A stretch of 64,000 nucleotides of DNA, from positions 89,613-153,612 of the forward strand of contig NZ_JAVRIF010000010.1 of NCBI RefSeq assembly GCF_031846185.1. The letters run 5' to 3'. The notes under the pieces are model-generated. The model worked only from the letters and a program-made list of their open reading frames with translations. It did not search any database and was not told the origin of the DNA. The DNA is from Thalassotalea_H castellviae (GTDB lineage Bacteria > Pseudomonadota > Gammaproteobacteria > Enterobacterales > Alteromonadaceae). Shown in pieces: positions 46,537 through 55,058 of the stretch (positions within the stretch are counted from its first letter, which is position 1; each line of letters starts with the position of its first letter). A program made the translations under genes and the position numbers.

Positions 46537-47799
46537 TTAATTTTCTGGCAAAACTAACGCTAACTTCACATGGGCAACACAGCCTTTTACTGGATGGTTG
46601 GCTAATTTCAAGCTGCCTTTTAAACGGTTGATTGTCGTATTAGATAATAATACTGCCATGCCAAAACCATGACTACTTTCTACCAACTTTTCACCTAATA
46701 AATCTTTTTGATCATTATTGAGGTTTGCTTCAATTCCAGCTCCAAAATCTCTGATCTCTATATTCAACGTGTTTTCACTGGTATAAATCGTTACGGTTAT
46801 TTTGCTTTCATTGTGTTCTTTATTCGCACGAATAGCATTTTGAATTAAATTCAATAAAGCAGCGATCAACATATCATCAGATTGGACAGATGCATTTATC
46901 TCTTCAGTTTGAATAATATCAACCATTTGCTCAGGAAAATGTAAGTGTAAACTATCATTTAATTGACGAAGTAATTCAACAACACTAATTATTTCGGTAC
47001 TCTCTTCGCGAATCGAGGCGGCAAGGCTTCGAAAATACCCTAATTGCTCACGGCACTGCTCCAAAGGATGATGCATCGATTGTACAGCAAGATGTTCTGG
47101 GTGATCTTCTAATAACTCATCATACAATAACTGAATATTGGCCAATGGCGTTGCTAATTGGTGAGTGACTTGAGCTGATGCAACACCTAACGAAAGTAAT
47201 TGCTCACTTTTTAGTTGTTCTTCCCTTTGTTTAGCGATGGCTTGCTCTCTATTAGTAATAATTCGAGCCATAGTTCCCACGACAATAGTCACAACGACAA
47301 CAGATAATAAAAAGTTAGCCCACATCGCAAAAAAATGATTACTCATGTCCATTTGATGCATGGCGTGCTCAGGCATTCTGAATAATAAAAGACTGTATGA
47401 GCTGATGGCAGAAAGTGAAATGATAGACAAATAACGAGAAGGCAAACTGACCGCAGCGATAATAATTGGCAATAATAATAATGAGACAAATGCATTAGTT
47501 GCCCCACCGCTCAAGGAAAGTAAAATACTAAGAAAAAAGATATCCGCCAATAATTGACAAACAATTGCCCAATTACCCGCCGGCCGATTTCTAAAAACAT
47601 AGATACTAATTAAATGAAAAAGGCTTTCAATACCAATAACACCCAATAATGATATCAGTGATATTTGCAATGACATCACATAATAAACAATCAGCACGGT
47701 TGTTACTTGAATAATAATCGCTAAGCTGCGCAGTAAAAATAGCCGTTGAATAACCGCCATCGATTTGAAGTTAAATAAGTTCATAAGGATTAGAATCAT
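46537..47799 (-). CDS. RegB/PrrB-like redox-sensing histidine kinase
   Basis: A 420-residue inner-membrane kinase with about six N-terminal helices. The segment LSGGATNAFVSLLLLP resembles the RegB quinone-binding heptapeptide GGxxNPF, with Pro replaced by Ala. H-box ASAQVTHQLATPLANIQLL has the phospho-His at about residue 213; a cysteine at about residue 249 (LEQCREQL) is in the position of the redox-active RegB cysteine. N- and G-boxes LLNLIQNAIRAN and GFGMAVLLSN follow. The first ATG is used; one five codons later is equally possible. It likely reports quinone or oxygen state to RegA. Confidence 0.88.
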   Translation of the reverse strand: MILILMNLFNFKSMAVIQRLFLLRSLAIIIQVTTVLIVYYVMSLQISLISLLGVIGIESLFHLISIYVFRNRPAGNWAIVCQLLADIFFLSILLSLSGGATNAFVSLLLLPIIIAAVSLPSRYLSIISLSAISSYSLLLFRMPEHAMHQMDMSNHFFAMWANFLLSVVVVTIVVGTMARIITNREQAIAKQREEQLKSEQLLSLGVASAQVTHQLATPLANIQLLYDELLEDHPEHLAVQSMHHPLEQCREQLGYFRSLAASIREESTEIISVVELLRQLNDSLHLHFPEQMVDIIQTEEINASVQSDDMLIAALLNLIQNAIRANKEHNESKITVTIYTSENTLNIEIRDFGAGIEANLNNDQKDLLGEKLVESSHGFGMAVLLSNTTINRLKGSLKLANHPVKGCVAHVKLALVLPEN

Positions 47800-47966
47800 A
47801 AATATTGCTAAATATCATACCGATATCTGAATATCTTGCTACAGGTTCTTTGTCAGAGTTTACAAGGCACTTTTGAAATTTAAATAGATTGACGTGACCA
47901 GTGATATCAACTTATATAGAACTATCATTAAAAACATTTTATTTGTATTAGCCAAAAGGTATCAAA

Positions 47967-48377
47967 ATGAGTAATAAAATTTCAGGTAGCTGTTTATGCG
48001 GTAAAGTTAAAAGTACAGTTGAAGGCCCTTTTCAAAAATTCTATCAATGCTATTGTGATCGCTGCCAAAAGAAAACAGGCTCGGCCTTTGCGTCACTAAT
48101 CTTTACTGCACCTGATAAAATTGAATGGCATCAAGGTCAAGCCTTGATCAAACGATTCGATCTCCCCAATGCCATTCGGTTTAGTAACAGTTTTTGTACC
48201 GAATGTGGCTCACAAGTACCTTATTTAAGTCGAGACGGTAGTATGTTGGTGATCCCTGCGGGCTATTTAGAAGGTGATCCTAAAATCACCCCTCAAGCAA
48301 ATATCTTTTGTGAAGAAAAACCCGTTTGGTTTGAATCGGGCCAAGCGGCGGCACAATTTGATCAATATCCGACCTAA
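47967..48377 (+). CDS. GFA-family zinc-binding protein (glutathione-dependent formaldehyde-activating like)
   Basis: A 136-residue cytosolic protein with the GFA pattern: SGSCLCGKVKSTVEG, CYCDRCQKKTGSAFASL and FCTECGSQVPYL. The CxC, CxxC and CxxC cysteines bind zinc. Family members are usually annotated as glutathione-dependent formaldehyde-activating enzyme or centromere V-like, but most have no proven substrate. Single gene between the regB promoter region and the glucosylglycerate cluster. ATG with an AAAAGG site. Confidence 0.85.
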   Translation: MSNKISGSCLCGKVKSTVEGPFQKFYQCYCDRCQKKTGSAFASLIFTAPDKIEWHQGQALIKRFDLPNAIRFSNSFCTECGSQVPYLSRDGSMLVIPAGYLEGDPKITPQANIFCEEKPVWFESGQAAAQFDQYPT

Positions 48378-48513
48378 GGCTTTAGCAACGAATCAACCGT
48401 TTAACTTTCAACGATTAGCCATAACTTTAAATGACACTTTGCGGTTATGGCAATCTTGCTCATCAGCCTTAAGCTTGATTGAGTTTTGATGAGGCACCCT
48501 AGCTAACTGGTAC

Positions 48514-48528
48514 GCACCAAATTAGTGC
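48514..48528. promoter_or_regulatory. NtrC-like binding palindrome
   Basis: GCACCAAATTAGTGC is close to the enteric NtrC pattern GCAC-N7-GTGC. It lies about 120 bases upstream of the sigma-54-like promoter, a usual enhancer distance. Single site seen; assignment is by resemblance. Confidence 0.4.
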
Positions 48529-48647
48529 AACAATAAATAAATCGTGCAAACGTTATTAAAACAACAAGCATCACACTTCCAACCATAAATATATTTTATA
48601 TCAATGAATACAACAAGATAAAGCTTAAATCTAGCTAATGGTCAAAA

Positions 48648-48662
48648 TGGCACAATAGTTGA
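48648..48662 (+). promoter_or_regulatory. Candidate sigma-54 (RpoN) promoter
   Basis: TGGCACAATAGTTGA matches TGGCAC-N5-TTGC with correct -24 GG and spacing; only the -12 C is A. It would start transcription about 12 bases later, some 27 bases before the glycerate kinase ATG. Confidence 0.5.
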
Positions 48663-48700
48663 AATCATCTAACTAAATCATACTTGTTGATGTGAGAATT

Positions 48701-49576
48701 ATGCTAAAGACTTTTATAAAGCAACACCGTTTACCCGTAGAATTTGAACAAACGGTTGAAGAATATTACCAACCACTCGCGGATCGTGTTTTTAAGCAAT
48801 TTAAAGCAAATGAAGGGGCTTTTTTTGTTGGTATTAATGGCTGCCAAGGTAGTGGCAAATCAACGTTTACCGATTACATTGCAGAATACTTAACAAGCAC
48901 CTATCAACTAAATGTTATTGTGATGTCGTTAGATGACTTTTATTTAACTCGTCAAGAGCGCAAAGACCTTGCAGACAAAGTTCATCCTTTATTAGAAACA
49001 CGCGGCGTACCCGCAACTCATGATATTACGGCATTAAAGCAAGTATTAAGTCACTTAAGTGAGAAAAAAACGGGCTTTAAAATTCCTCGATTTAACAAAG
49101 CAACAGACGAACCTTATCCAGAAGAAAATTGGCAACGTGTCGACAAACCGGTTGATATTATTTTGCTAGAAGGTTGGTGTTGGGGCGTAGAACCTCAAAC
49201 CGATGAACAATTAAAATCGCCAATCAATGAACTTGAATTACAACATGATACTCATGGCATTTGGCGAACTTATGTCAATCAACAACTCAAAACCACCTAT
49301 GAACCTTTGTATGAAAAAATGGATTTTTGGGTATCTTTACAAGCACCTTCATTTGACTGCGTATACAAATGGCGATTAGAACAAGAAGAAAAACTAAAAG
49401 CGAGAAATGAAAATTTAACCGATTCAAAAATCATGTCTCCCGCAGAGATATTAAATTTTACTCAATATTTTCAAAGGCTAAGTGTACAAGCGTGCAATAC
49501 AATATCTAAATCAGCCGATGCCATTTTTTACCTAGAGAACAACCGACACATTCGTCAATTGAGTCTTAAGGAGTAA
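48701..49576 (+). CDS. Glycerate kinase (P-loop, D-glycerate 3-kinase type)
   Basis: A 291-residue cytosolic kinase that phosphorylates D-glycerate to 3-phosphoglycerate. The P-loop GINGCQGSGKSTFTDYI is near residues 45-60, followed by VIVMSLDDFYLTRQERKDLA and VHPLLETRGVPATHD, as in plant-type glycerate 3-kinases. RFNKATDEPYPEENW and ILLEGWCWG follow. The context supports recycling of glycerate released by the phosphorylase downstream. The ATG at 48701 is preferred over a GTG 9 bases earlier. The next gene starts 2 bases after the stop, preceded by GGAGTAACA. Confidence 0.85.
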   Translation: MLKTFIKQHRLPVEFEQTVEEYYQPLADRVFKQFKANEGAFFVGINGCQGSGKSTFTDYIAEYLTSTYQLNVIVMSLDDFYLTRQERKDLADKVHPLLETRGVPATHDITALKQVLSHLSEKKTGFKIPRFNKATDEPYPEENWQRVDKPVDIILLEGWCWGVEPQTDEQLKSPINELELQHDTHGIWRTYVNQQLKTTYEPLYEKMDFWVSLQAPSFDCVYKWRLEQEEKLKARNENLTDSKIMSPAEILNFTQYFQRLSVQACNTISKSADAIFYLENNRHIRQLSLKE

Positions 49577-49578
49577 CA

Positions 49579-50433
49579 ATGCGCACTGAGAAAGTATTGA
49601 TATTTAGCGATTTAGACGGCACTTTGCTTGACCACTACACGTATCAAGCAAATGATGCCTACGACACTATCTTCAAACTAAAAAAAGCGGATATCCCTAT
49701 TATTCTAAACACGAGTAAAACGAGAGCTGAATTAGCCAATATACAAGCTGAATTAGCGCTAGATACACCGTTTATTATAGAAAATGGCGCGGCTGTTTTT
49801 ATCCCTAAAACAACTTTTTCGACACAACCTGCTGACACCTCAAGCGTTGACAATTACTGGGTTAAGTCTTTTGCTTCATCAAGAAAGTATTGGTTAGAGT
49901 TACTTGACACCGTTTGTGGGGATTTTAAACACTTATATCAAGGCTTTTCAACGTTAACAGTTGAGCAATTAACAAAGTTAACAGGGCTTTCAGCAGACAA
50001 AGCCGCGCAAGCAAAACAACGTCAATATGGCGAACCCATTCATTGGTTAGGAGACGAAAAAAGTAAACAACTATTTATTGAACAGTTAGTCGATTATGGC
50101 GCCAACGTCGTTCAAGGTGGCCGATTTTTACATTTAAGTGGCTATTGCGATAAGGGACAAGCACTGATTTGGTTAACCGAACAATATCGTGAACATTATA
50201 ATCAAGAAAATATTTATACCATTGCCTTAGGAGATGGTGAAAATGATATTGCGATGTTAGAGGCAGCAGAAGTCGCGGTTCAAATTCGATCTCCGGTACA
50301 TGATTTTCCAACCTTGTATCGACAAAATAGGCACACCATTCAAACAGAGTTGTGTGGGCCATCAGGCTGGGCCGAAGCAATACAAGCACTGTTATTTTCA
50401 TCTTCAAATTCTCAACTTCCCAAAAAGGGGTAA
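49579..50433 (+). CDS. gpgP: HAD-IIB phosphatase of the glucosyl/mannosyl-3-phosphoglycerate phosphatase family
   Basis: Cytosolic phosphatase of 284 residues that would dephosphorylate glucosyl-3-phosphoglycerate to glucosylglycerate. HAD motif I IFSDLDGTLLDHYT, motif II ILNTSKTRAEL, the cap domain with IENGAAVFIP, and motif IV ALGDGENDIAMLEAAEVAV are intact. Sequence alone would fit mannosyl-3-phosphoglycerate phosphatase; the neighbouring synthase and phosphorylase make the glucosyl substrate likelier. It ends 3 bases before gpgS. Confidence 0.85.
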   Translation: MRTEKVLIFSDLDGTLLDHYTYQANDAYDTIFKLKKADIPIILNTSKTRAELANIQAELALDTPFIIENGAAVFIPKTTFSTQPADTSSVDNYWVKSFASSRKYWLELLDTVCGDFKHLYQGFSTLTVEQLTKLTGLSADKAAQAKQRQYGEPIHWLGDEKSKQLFIEQLVDYGANVVQGGRFLHLSGYCDKGQALIWLTEQYREHYNQENIYTIALGDGENDIAMLEAAEVAVQIRSPVHDFPTLYRQNRHTIQTELCGPSGWAEAIQALLFSSSNSQLPKKG

Positions 50434-50436
50434 ACC

Positions 50437-51669
50437 ATGGCTGATTTCTATCAAAACGGTACGGTAACCACATTACATAACTTAGCACAACGCGAACCGG
50501 CAGACATGGCCGAGGAATTATTAACCTTTTCCAAAACGCGTTCTTTAGGGCTAATTTTACCTTCGTTATTTTCTGAATTAGAAGGTAAAGCCTTACCGGA
50601 CATTATTAATAAAATAAAAGAAGTCAAATACTTATCTGAAATCGTAATAGGTTTAGACCGAGCAGATCTTGCTCAATACAAACACGCATTATCCTTTTTT
50701 GGTCAATTACCACAACATCATCGTGTTTTATGGAATGATGGCCCTAGACTACAAGCGATTGATAAAAAATTACAAGCCTTGGGCTTAGCACCTAAAGAGT
50801 TAGGAAAAGGCAGAAACGTCTGGTACTGCATGGGGTATATTTTAGCTTCGGGCAAAGCAGAATCTATCGCCTTACATGATTGTGATATTTTAACGTATGA
50901 ACGAGAGTTGCTTGATAGATTGTTATATCCTGTTGCTAACCCTATGTTTAATTATGAGTTTTCAAAAGGGTTTTATGCCCGTGTCGCCGGCGGAAAAATT
51001 AATGGCCGTGTTTCACGATTACTAGTGACTCCGTTAATTAAAGCACTTAAGAAAACGGTTGGCCATTGTGACTACCTTGAATACATGGACAGCTTTTTAT
51101 ACCCACTAGCAGGCGAATTTTCATTTAGACGTGATGTATTAAGCGATATTCGTATCCCTAGTGATTGGGGATTAGAGATCGGTGTATTATCTGAGATGTA
51201 TCGTAATTACTCGCCAAACAGGTTATGCCAAGTAGACATAGCTTCAACGTACGATCATAAACATCAAGATCTATCGTTAGATAATACCGCAGGTGGTTTA
51301 TCAAAAATGTCGATTGATATCAGTAAAGCATTCATTCGTAAACTTGCCACACAAGGCGAAACATTTACCCCGGAAAAATTTAGAACATTAAAAGCGACCT
51401 ACTTCCGTATTGCCTTAGATTATGTAGAAACCTATCGTAACGATGCCATGATGAATGGGCTGAATCTCGACATTCATACCGAAGAAAAAGCGGTAGAAAT
51501 GTTTGCTGAAAATATACTTACAGCAGGAAACACTTTCCTAGAACAGCCAATGGAAACACCTTTTATTCCATCATGGAACCGCGTAGTAAGTGCAATACCG
51601 GATATCTTATCGCAACTTAAAGAAGCGGTTGAGTTAGACAATCAAGAATTTGGCCAAACAACTCTTTAA
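50437..51669 (+). CDS. gpgS: Glucosyl-3-phosphoglycerate synthase (GT81-like)
   Basis: A 410-residue glycosyltransferase that joins glucose from an NDP-sugar to 3-phosphoglycerate. The metal-binding segment ESIALHDCDILTYERELLDRL supplies the D-x-D-like acids; SEIVIGLDRAD and GKGRNVWYCMGYILASGKA lie before it, and GLEIGVLSEMYRNYSPNRLCQVDIA after. The length fits bacterial GpgS. AAAAGGGG precedes the ATG. Nucleotide preference cannot be read from sequence. Coexpressed with the phosphatase and phosphorylase. Confidence 0.88.
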   Translation: MADFYQNGTVTTLHNLAQREPADMAEELLTFSKTRSLGLILPSLFSELEGKALPDIINKIKEVKYLSEIVIGLDRADLAQYKHALSFFGQLPQHHRVLWNDGPRLQAIDKKLQALGLAPKELGKGRNVWYCMGYILASGKAESIALHDCDILTYERELLDRLLYPVANPMFNYEFSKGFYARVAGGKINGRVSRLLVTPLIKALKKTVGHCDYLEYMDSFLYPLAGEFSFRRDVLSDIRIPSDWGLEIGVLSEMYRNYSPNRLCQVDIASTYDHKHQDLSLDNTAGGLSKMSIDISKAFIRKLATQGETFTPEKFRTLKATYFRIALDYVETYRNDAMMNGLNLDIHTEEKAVEMFAENILTAGNTFLEQPMETPFIPSWNRVVSAIPDILSQLKEAVELDNQEFGQTTL

Positions 51670-51704
51670 CCATGAAAAATGTATGAAGTAAAAGGAAAAT
51701 ATTG

Positions 51705-53453
51705 ATGATGCAAGAGCCGGTTAATTCTCTTGAACAAAAATTAAGTCAGCAGCTTAGTTTTATTTATAAAGATATAACACTAGAGCAATCGTTTGATGAT
51801 ATTGCACGTTCATTAATCGCCATAATGCGGTTAAAAAGTGATTTTACGATTGCTGAACCCTTTACTAATCACTGGTCAGAAAAAGACGTCATTTTAATTA
51901 CTTACGGTGATAGTGTTATTGAAAAAGACACGGCACCGTTAAAAACATTGAAAACGTTTTTAGATGACACTATTAGTAAAACGATAAACAGCGTGCACAT
52001 TTTGCCTTTTTTTCCTTATAGTTCTGATGATGGTTTTGCGGTTATCGATTATTCTTCAGTCAACGAATCACTTGGCTCATGGCAAGATATTCAAGCCATT
52101 AGTAAAGACTATCATTTGATGTCTGATTTAGTGATCAATCACTGTTCTAGTCGCAGCGTGTGGTTTGATAACTTTATAAAAGGTGAAGGGATTGGCCACG
52201 ATTTTTTCTTTACCGCCTTGCCCGATGAAGATTTATCTGCGGTAGTTCGTCCTCGCACCTCGCCATTACTGAAAGAAGTTGAAACTGGCAAAGGAAAGAA
52301 ATTTGTTTGGTGTACTTTTAGTCACGATCAAGTCGATTTTGATTTTCGTAACCCTGAGGTTTTAATCGCTTTTACCACGATTATCCGACAATACTTAGAT
52401 ATGGGTGTGAAAATATTCCGTTTTGATGCCATTGCTTTCTTATGGAAAATAAGTGGCACGCCGAGCATTAATTTGCCACAAACCCATGAAATAGTTCGAT
52501 TATTACGCAGTTTAATAGAATCTGCTGAACCGAATGCCATTATTATTACCGAAACCAATATTCCTAACACTCAAAATTTAACTTATTTTGGTAATGCCAA
52601 CGAAGCACACGGCATTTATAACTTTTCACTGCCACCGTTATTATTAAACACTCTACTCACAGGGAGTTGTTTATATTTAAAACGTTGGTTAATGAGCATG
52701 CCGCCCTCACAAGACGGTACTATGTATTTTAACTTTATTGCTTCTCACGATGGCATAGGTTTAAGGCCCGCAGAAGGTTTACTGAGCGAAGAAGAGTTAG
52801 GCACACTGGTTCAAACTATCGAAGGTTTCGGCGGAAAAATATCGTGGCGAACGTCTGATAATGGCGAGCAAAAAGCCTACGAAATGAATATTTCACTTTA
52901 TGATGCTATGCAAGGAACAACAGCCGGTAAAGATCAGTGGAATTTTGAACGTTTTGTTTGTGCACACGCCATTATGTTCGCACTTGAAGGCATTCCCGGT
53001 GTTTATATTCATAGTATGCTAGGCACGCAAAACGATTATAAAAAACTTGAGCATACCCACCATAATCGCTCGATCAATCGTCGCAGGTGGGATAAAGAGT
53101 TACTAAGCCAAGCACTGGAAGATAATAACTTACATCACAAAAAAGTATTGTCATCACTCAGTTCATTATTAGAGATCAGAATTAATCAACCTGCTTTTCA
53201 CCCCAACGCTACGCAGTTTACTTTACATTTGGGTTTACAATTATTTGGTTTTTGGCGACAAAGTCAAAACAGAAAACAAAGTATATTTTGCATCAGCAAC
53301 ATATCAAATAAGCCTTTAGCATTACCGCTCAGCGAACTTAATTTAGTGATCACAGAATCTTGGACAGAGTTAATTAGTGGAGCTGAAATTACAGACTTAA
53401 CCGAAGAGCTACTTCTTGAGCCTTATCAAACGGTATGGATTTCAAATAAGTAG
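51705..53453 (+). CDS. ggp: Glucosylglycerate phosphorylase (GH13, sucrose-phosphorylase-like)
   Basis: A 582-residue alpha-amylase-family enzyme. It should split glucosylglycerate with phosphate into glucose-1-phosphate and glycerate. Nucleophile segment GVKIFRFDAIAFLWK, acid/base segment IIITETNIP and transition-state segment FIASHDGIGLRP are all in place; NSVHILPFFPYSSDDGFAVIDY is the subfamily 18 start. Linkage to gpgS, gpgP and glycerate kinase favours this over sucrose phosphorylase. ATG 51705 or 51708 follows AAAGGAAA; the TTG one codon before is less likely. Last gene of the operon. Confidence 0.85.
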   Translation: MMQEPVNSLEQKLSQQLSFIYKDITLEQSFDDIARSLIAIMRLKSDFTIAEPFTNHWSEKDVILITYGDSVIEKDTAPLKTLKTFLDDTISKTINSVHILPFFPYSSDDGFAVIDYSSVNESLGSWQDIQAISKDYHLMSDLVINHCSSRSVWFDNFIKGEGIGHDFFFTALPDEDLSAVVRPRTSPLLKEVETGKGKKFVWCTFSHDQVDFDFRNPEVLIAFTTIIRQYLDMGVKIFRFDAIAFLWKISGTPSINLPQTHEIVRLLRSLIESAEPNAIIITETNIPNTQNLTYFGNANEAHGIYNFSLPPLLLNTLLTGSCLYLKRWLMSMPPSQDGTMYFNFIASHDGIGLRPAEGLLSEEELGTLVQTIEGFGGKISWRTSDNGEQKAYEMNISLYDAMQGTTAGKDQWNFERFVCAHAIMFALEGIPGVYIHSMLGTQNDYKKLEHTHHNRSINRRRWDKELLSQALEDNNLHHKKVLSSLSSLLEIRINQPAFHPNATQFTLHLGLQLFGFWRQSQNRKQSIFCISNISNKPLALPLSELNLVITESWTELISGAEITDLTEELLLEPYQTVWISNK

Positions 53454-53557
53454 AGCTAACATTGATTTTCATCTTACGATGAATTCTTAATAGCCCTGTT
53501 AAGTCATTAAACTATCGGCTCACTGTTTTATTGATGCTAATAGCTTATCACCCTTTG

Positions 53558-53585
53558 GATATTACTGAGAATTCTCAGTAATATC
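53558..53585. repeat. Perfect 28-base palindrome
   Basis: GATATTACTGAG, then AATT, then CTCAGTAATATC: a perfectly symmetric sequence 104 bases after the ggp stop. As RNA it gives a 12-pair hairpin with an AATT loop but no T run. It may be an operon 3' end or a protein-binding site. Confidence 0.85.
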
Positions 53586-53694
53586 TAAGCCCACACATAG
53601 CTCGTATTTATTTTCACGTTTAATAAATTGAATTTTATTACTTTTCTGGTAATTTAAGTGTAAGTAAGTAGACGGATATGACTGAGACGTCGAC

Positions 53695-53707
53695 ATAATA
53701 AGCTGTT
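53695..53707 (+). repeat. Candidate att core, left copy
   Basis: ATAATAAGCTGTT, identical to 62496-62508. It is 127 bases before the integrase start, the usual place for an attL next to an inward-facing integrase gene. Confidence 0.4.
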
Positions 53708-53825
53708 TTATTTATAGTTGTTTTAGCCTGTTTTAATAAATCACAATAACGCATAAACCCCTTATTTTAATTGACTTTATTGCCTTTTCTTGTTTTAAAT
53801 AGCTCACCTGTTTTTTATATAGCAT

Positions 53826-53845
53826 GACTACACTATGTCTACATG
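53826..53845 (+). promoter_or_regulatory. Candidate integrase arm site or operator, left
   Basis: GACTACACTATGTCTACATG overlaps the integrase start codon. It shares 16 of 20 bases with 62420-62439, both with the form GACTACA-N4-GTCTACATG, in which the CTACA core repeats at an 11-base interval. Confidence 0.45.
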
Positions 53846-55058
53846 TAAAATAACCAAGTCTTTTGTAGACAAACTTGTACTTCCTGAAAAAGGACAAGTT
53901 TTCTATAGAGATTCTGAGCTAAAAGGCTTTGCCGTACGTGTCACTCAAGGTGGTAGTAAAGCCTTTGTTTTAGAGAAGCGAATCAATCGTAAACTCAAGC
54001 GAATAACGCTTGGACGTTACCCTGAAATCACCGTTGAAATGGCGCGTAAAGAGGCGTTGAAATATTTAGGTGAGATTGCCACAGGTATTGACCCTATCGC
54101 CAAAAGGCAACAAGCCACGGCTGAGCAAATGACACTTTGGCAAGTGTGGCAAGATTATCGAAAAATTAAATCCTACTTAAAAGATAAAACCTACGTTCAA
54201 TATGAAATGTATTTGAACGGGGAATTAAAGGATTGGAAGAATAAGCGCCTTGTCGATATCACTAAAGATATGATCTCGACTCGTCACGGTAAGCTCCTTA
54301 AAAGTCATAGCCCTTCTTATGCTAATACCGCAATGAGAATAATAAGCGCTATCTATCGATTTGCGAAAGACCAATATGAAGATAACAGCGGATTAAGCTT
54401 ATTCCCTCATAACCCTGTTGAGCGTTTAGGACAAATAAAGGCATGGGCAAAAGAGCCAAGACGTCAAACCGTTATTAAACCTAAACAATTTGAACCTTGG
54501 TATGAAGCGCTTCAAGAAATGAAATTTAATACAGGTGCAGAGTCACACCATGTTGCAGCAGACTATATATTGTTTTTATTGCTTACTGGACTTAGAAAAA
54601 ATGAAGCAGCTACCTTAACATGGGAGAATGTCGACTTAGATGAAGGTACTATTTATATTCCCGATACCAAAAACAAAGAGCCGTTAACACTCCCTTTATC
54701 GGATGTACTGATTGGCATTCTCAATTATCGCTTACGCTTCAAAATTAATGACTATGTTTTTTCTTCTCGAAAAGCTCAGTATCTTGCTTATCCAGAAAAA
54801 GCGATAAAGCACCTTATCGAATCATCAGGTATCAAGTTTACTTTTCATGATTTGCGAAGAACGTTTATTACGGTAGCAGAATCATTAGATATCTCAGCTT
54901 ATGCCATTAAACGACTAGTAAATCATAAGAATGGTAATGATGTGACCGAAGGTTATATTATTGCTAATCACGACCGTTTACGTGCACCCATGCAACGTAT
55001 TACTGACTTCTTTAAAGAAAATTGCAAAATAGAAATAGATGATTATGTATCAAGATAA
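53835..55058 (+). CDS. Tyrosine recombinase (phage-type integrase with DUF4102 arm-binding domain)
   Basis: A 407-residue integrase of the P4/satellite type. The N-terminal DUF4102-like arm domain (RDSELKGFAVRVTQGGSKAFVLEKRINRKLKRITLGRYPEITVEMARKEA) is followed by a core-binding domain and a catalytic domain with Arg at 254 (LLTGLRKNEAATL), HxxR at 338-341 (HDLRR), His at 364 (LVNHK) and Tyr at 374 (GYI). All residues are intact, so it is probably active. It is unrelated to integron integrase IntI, which lacks DUF4102. Its stop overlaps the next gene by 20 bases. Confidence 0.93.
   Translation: MSTCKITKSFVDKLVLPEKGQVFYRDSELKGFAVRVTQGGSKAFVLEKRINRKLKRITLGRYPEITVEMARKEALKYLGEIATGIDPIAKRQQATAEQMTLWQVWQDYRKIKSYLKDKTYVQYEMYLNGELKDWKNKRLVDITKDMISTRHGKLLKSHSPSYANTAMRIISAIYRFAKDQYEDNSGLSLFPHNPVERLGQIKAWAKEPRRQTVIKPKQFEPWYEALQEMKFNTGAESHHVAADYILFLLLTGLRKNEAATLTWENVDLDEGTIYIPDTKNKEPLTLPLSDVLIGILNYRLRFKINDYVFSSRKAQYLAYPEKAIKHLIESSGIKFTFHDLRRTFITVAESLDISAYAIKRLVNHKNGNDVTEGYIIANHDRLRAPMQRITDFFKENCKIEIDDYVSR

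Larger units (their letters stand above)
48378..48700. other. Regulatory region upstream of the glucosylglycerate operon
   Basis: 323 bases with no gene between the GFA gene and the glycerate kinase gene. It contains the NtrC-like palindrome and sigma-54-type promoter listed separately. The remainder is AT-rich (for example TATATTTTATATC) with nothing else I can name. Confidence 0.5.
53454..53834. other. Boundary region between the glucosylglycerate operon and the mobile element
   Basis: 381 bases with no open frame. It holds a perfect 28-base palindrome (53558-53585), the left candidate core repeat (53695-53707) and the start of the integrase promoter region. No tRNA gene or obvious host gene fragment is present, so the usual tRNA target is not used here. 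Confidence 0.5.

Noticed and set aside
53835..55058. Integrase as the integron IntI of the cassette array
   Set aside because: Its N-terminus is a DUF4102 arm-binding domain and it lacks the additional IntI patch; it faces into the element rather than away from the array.
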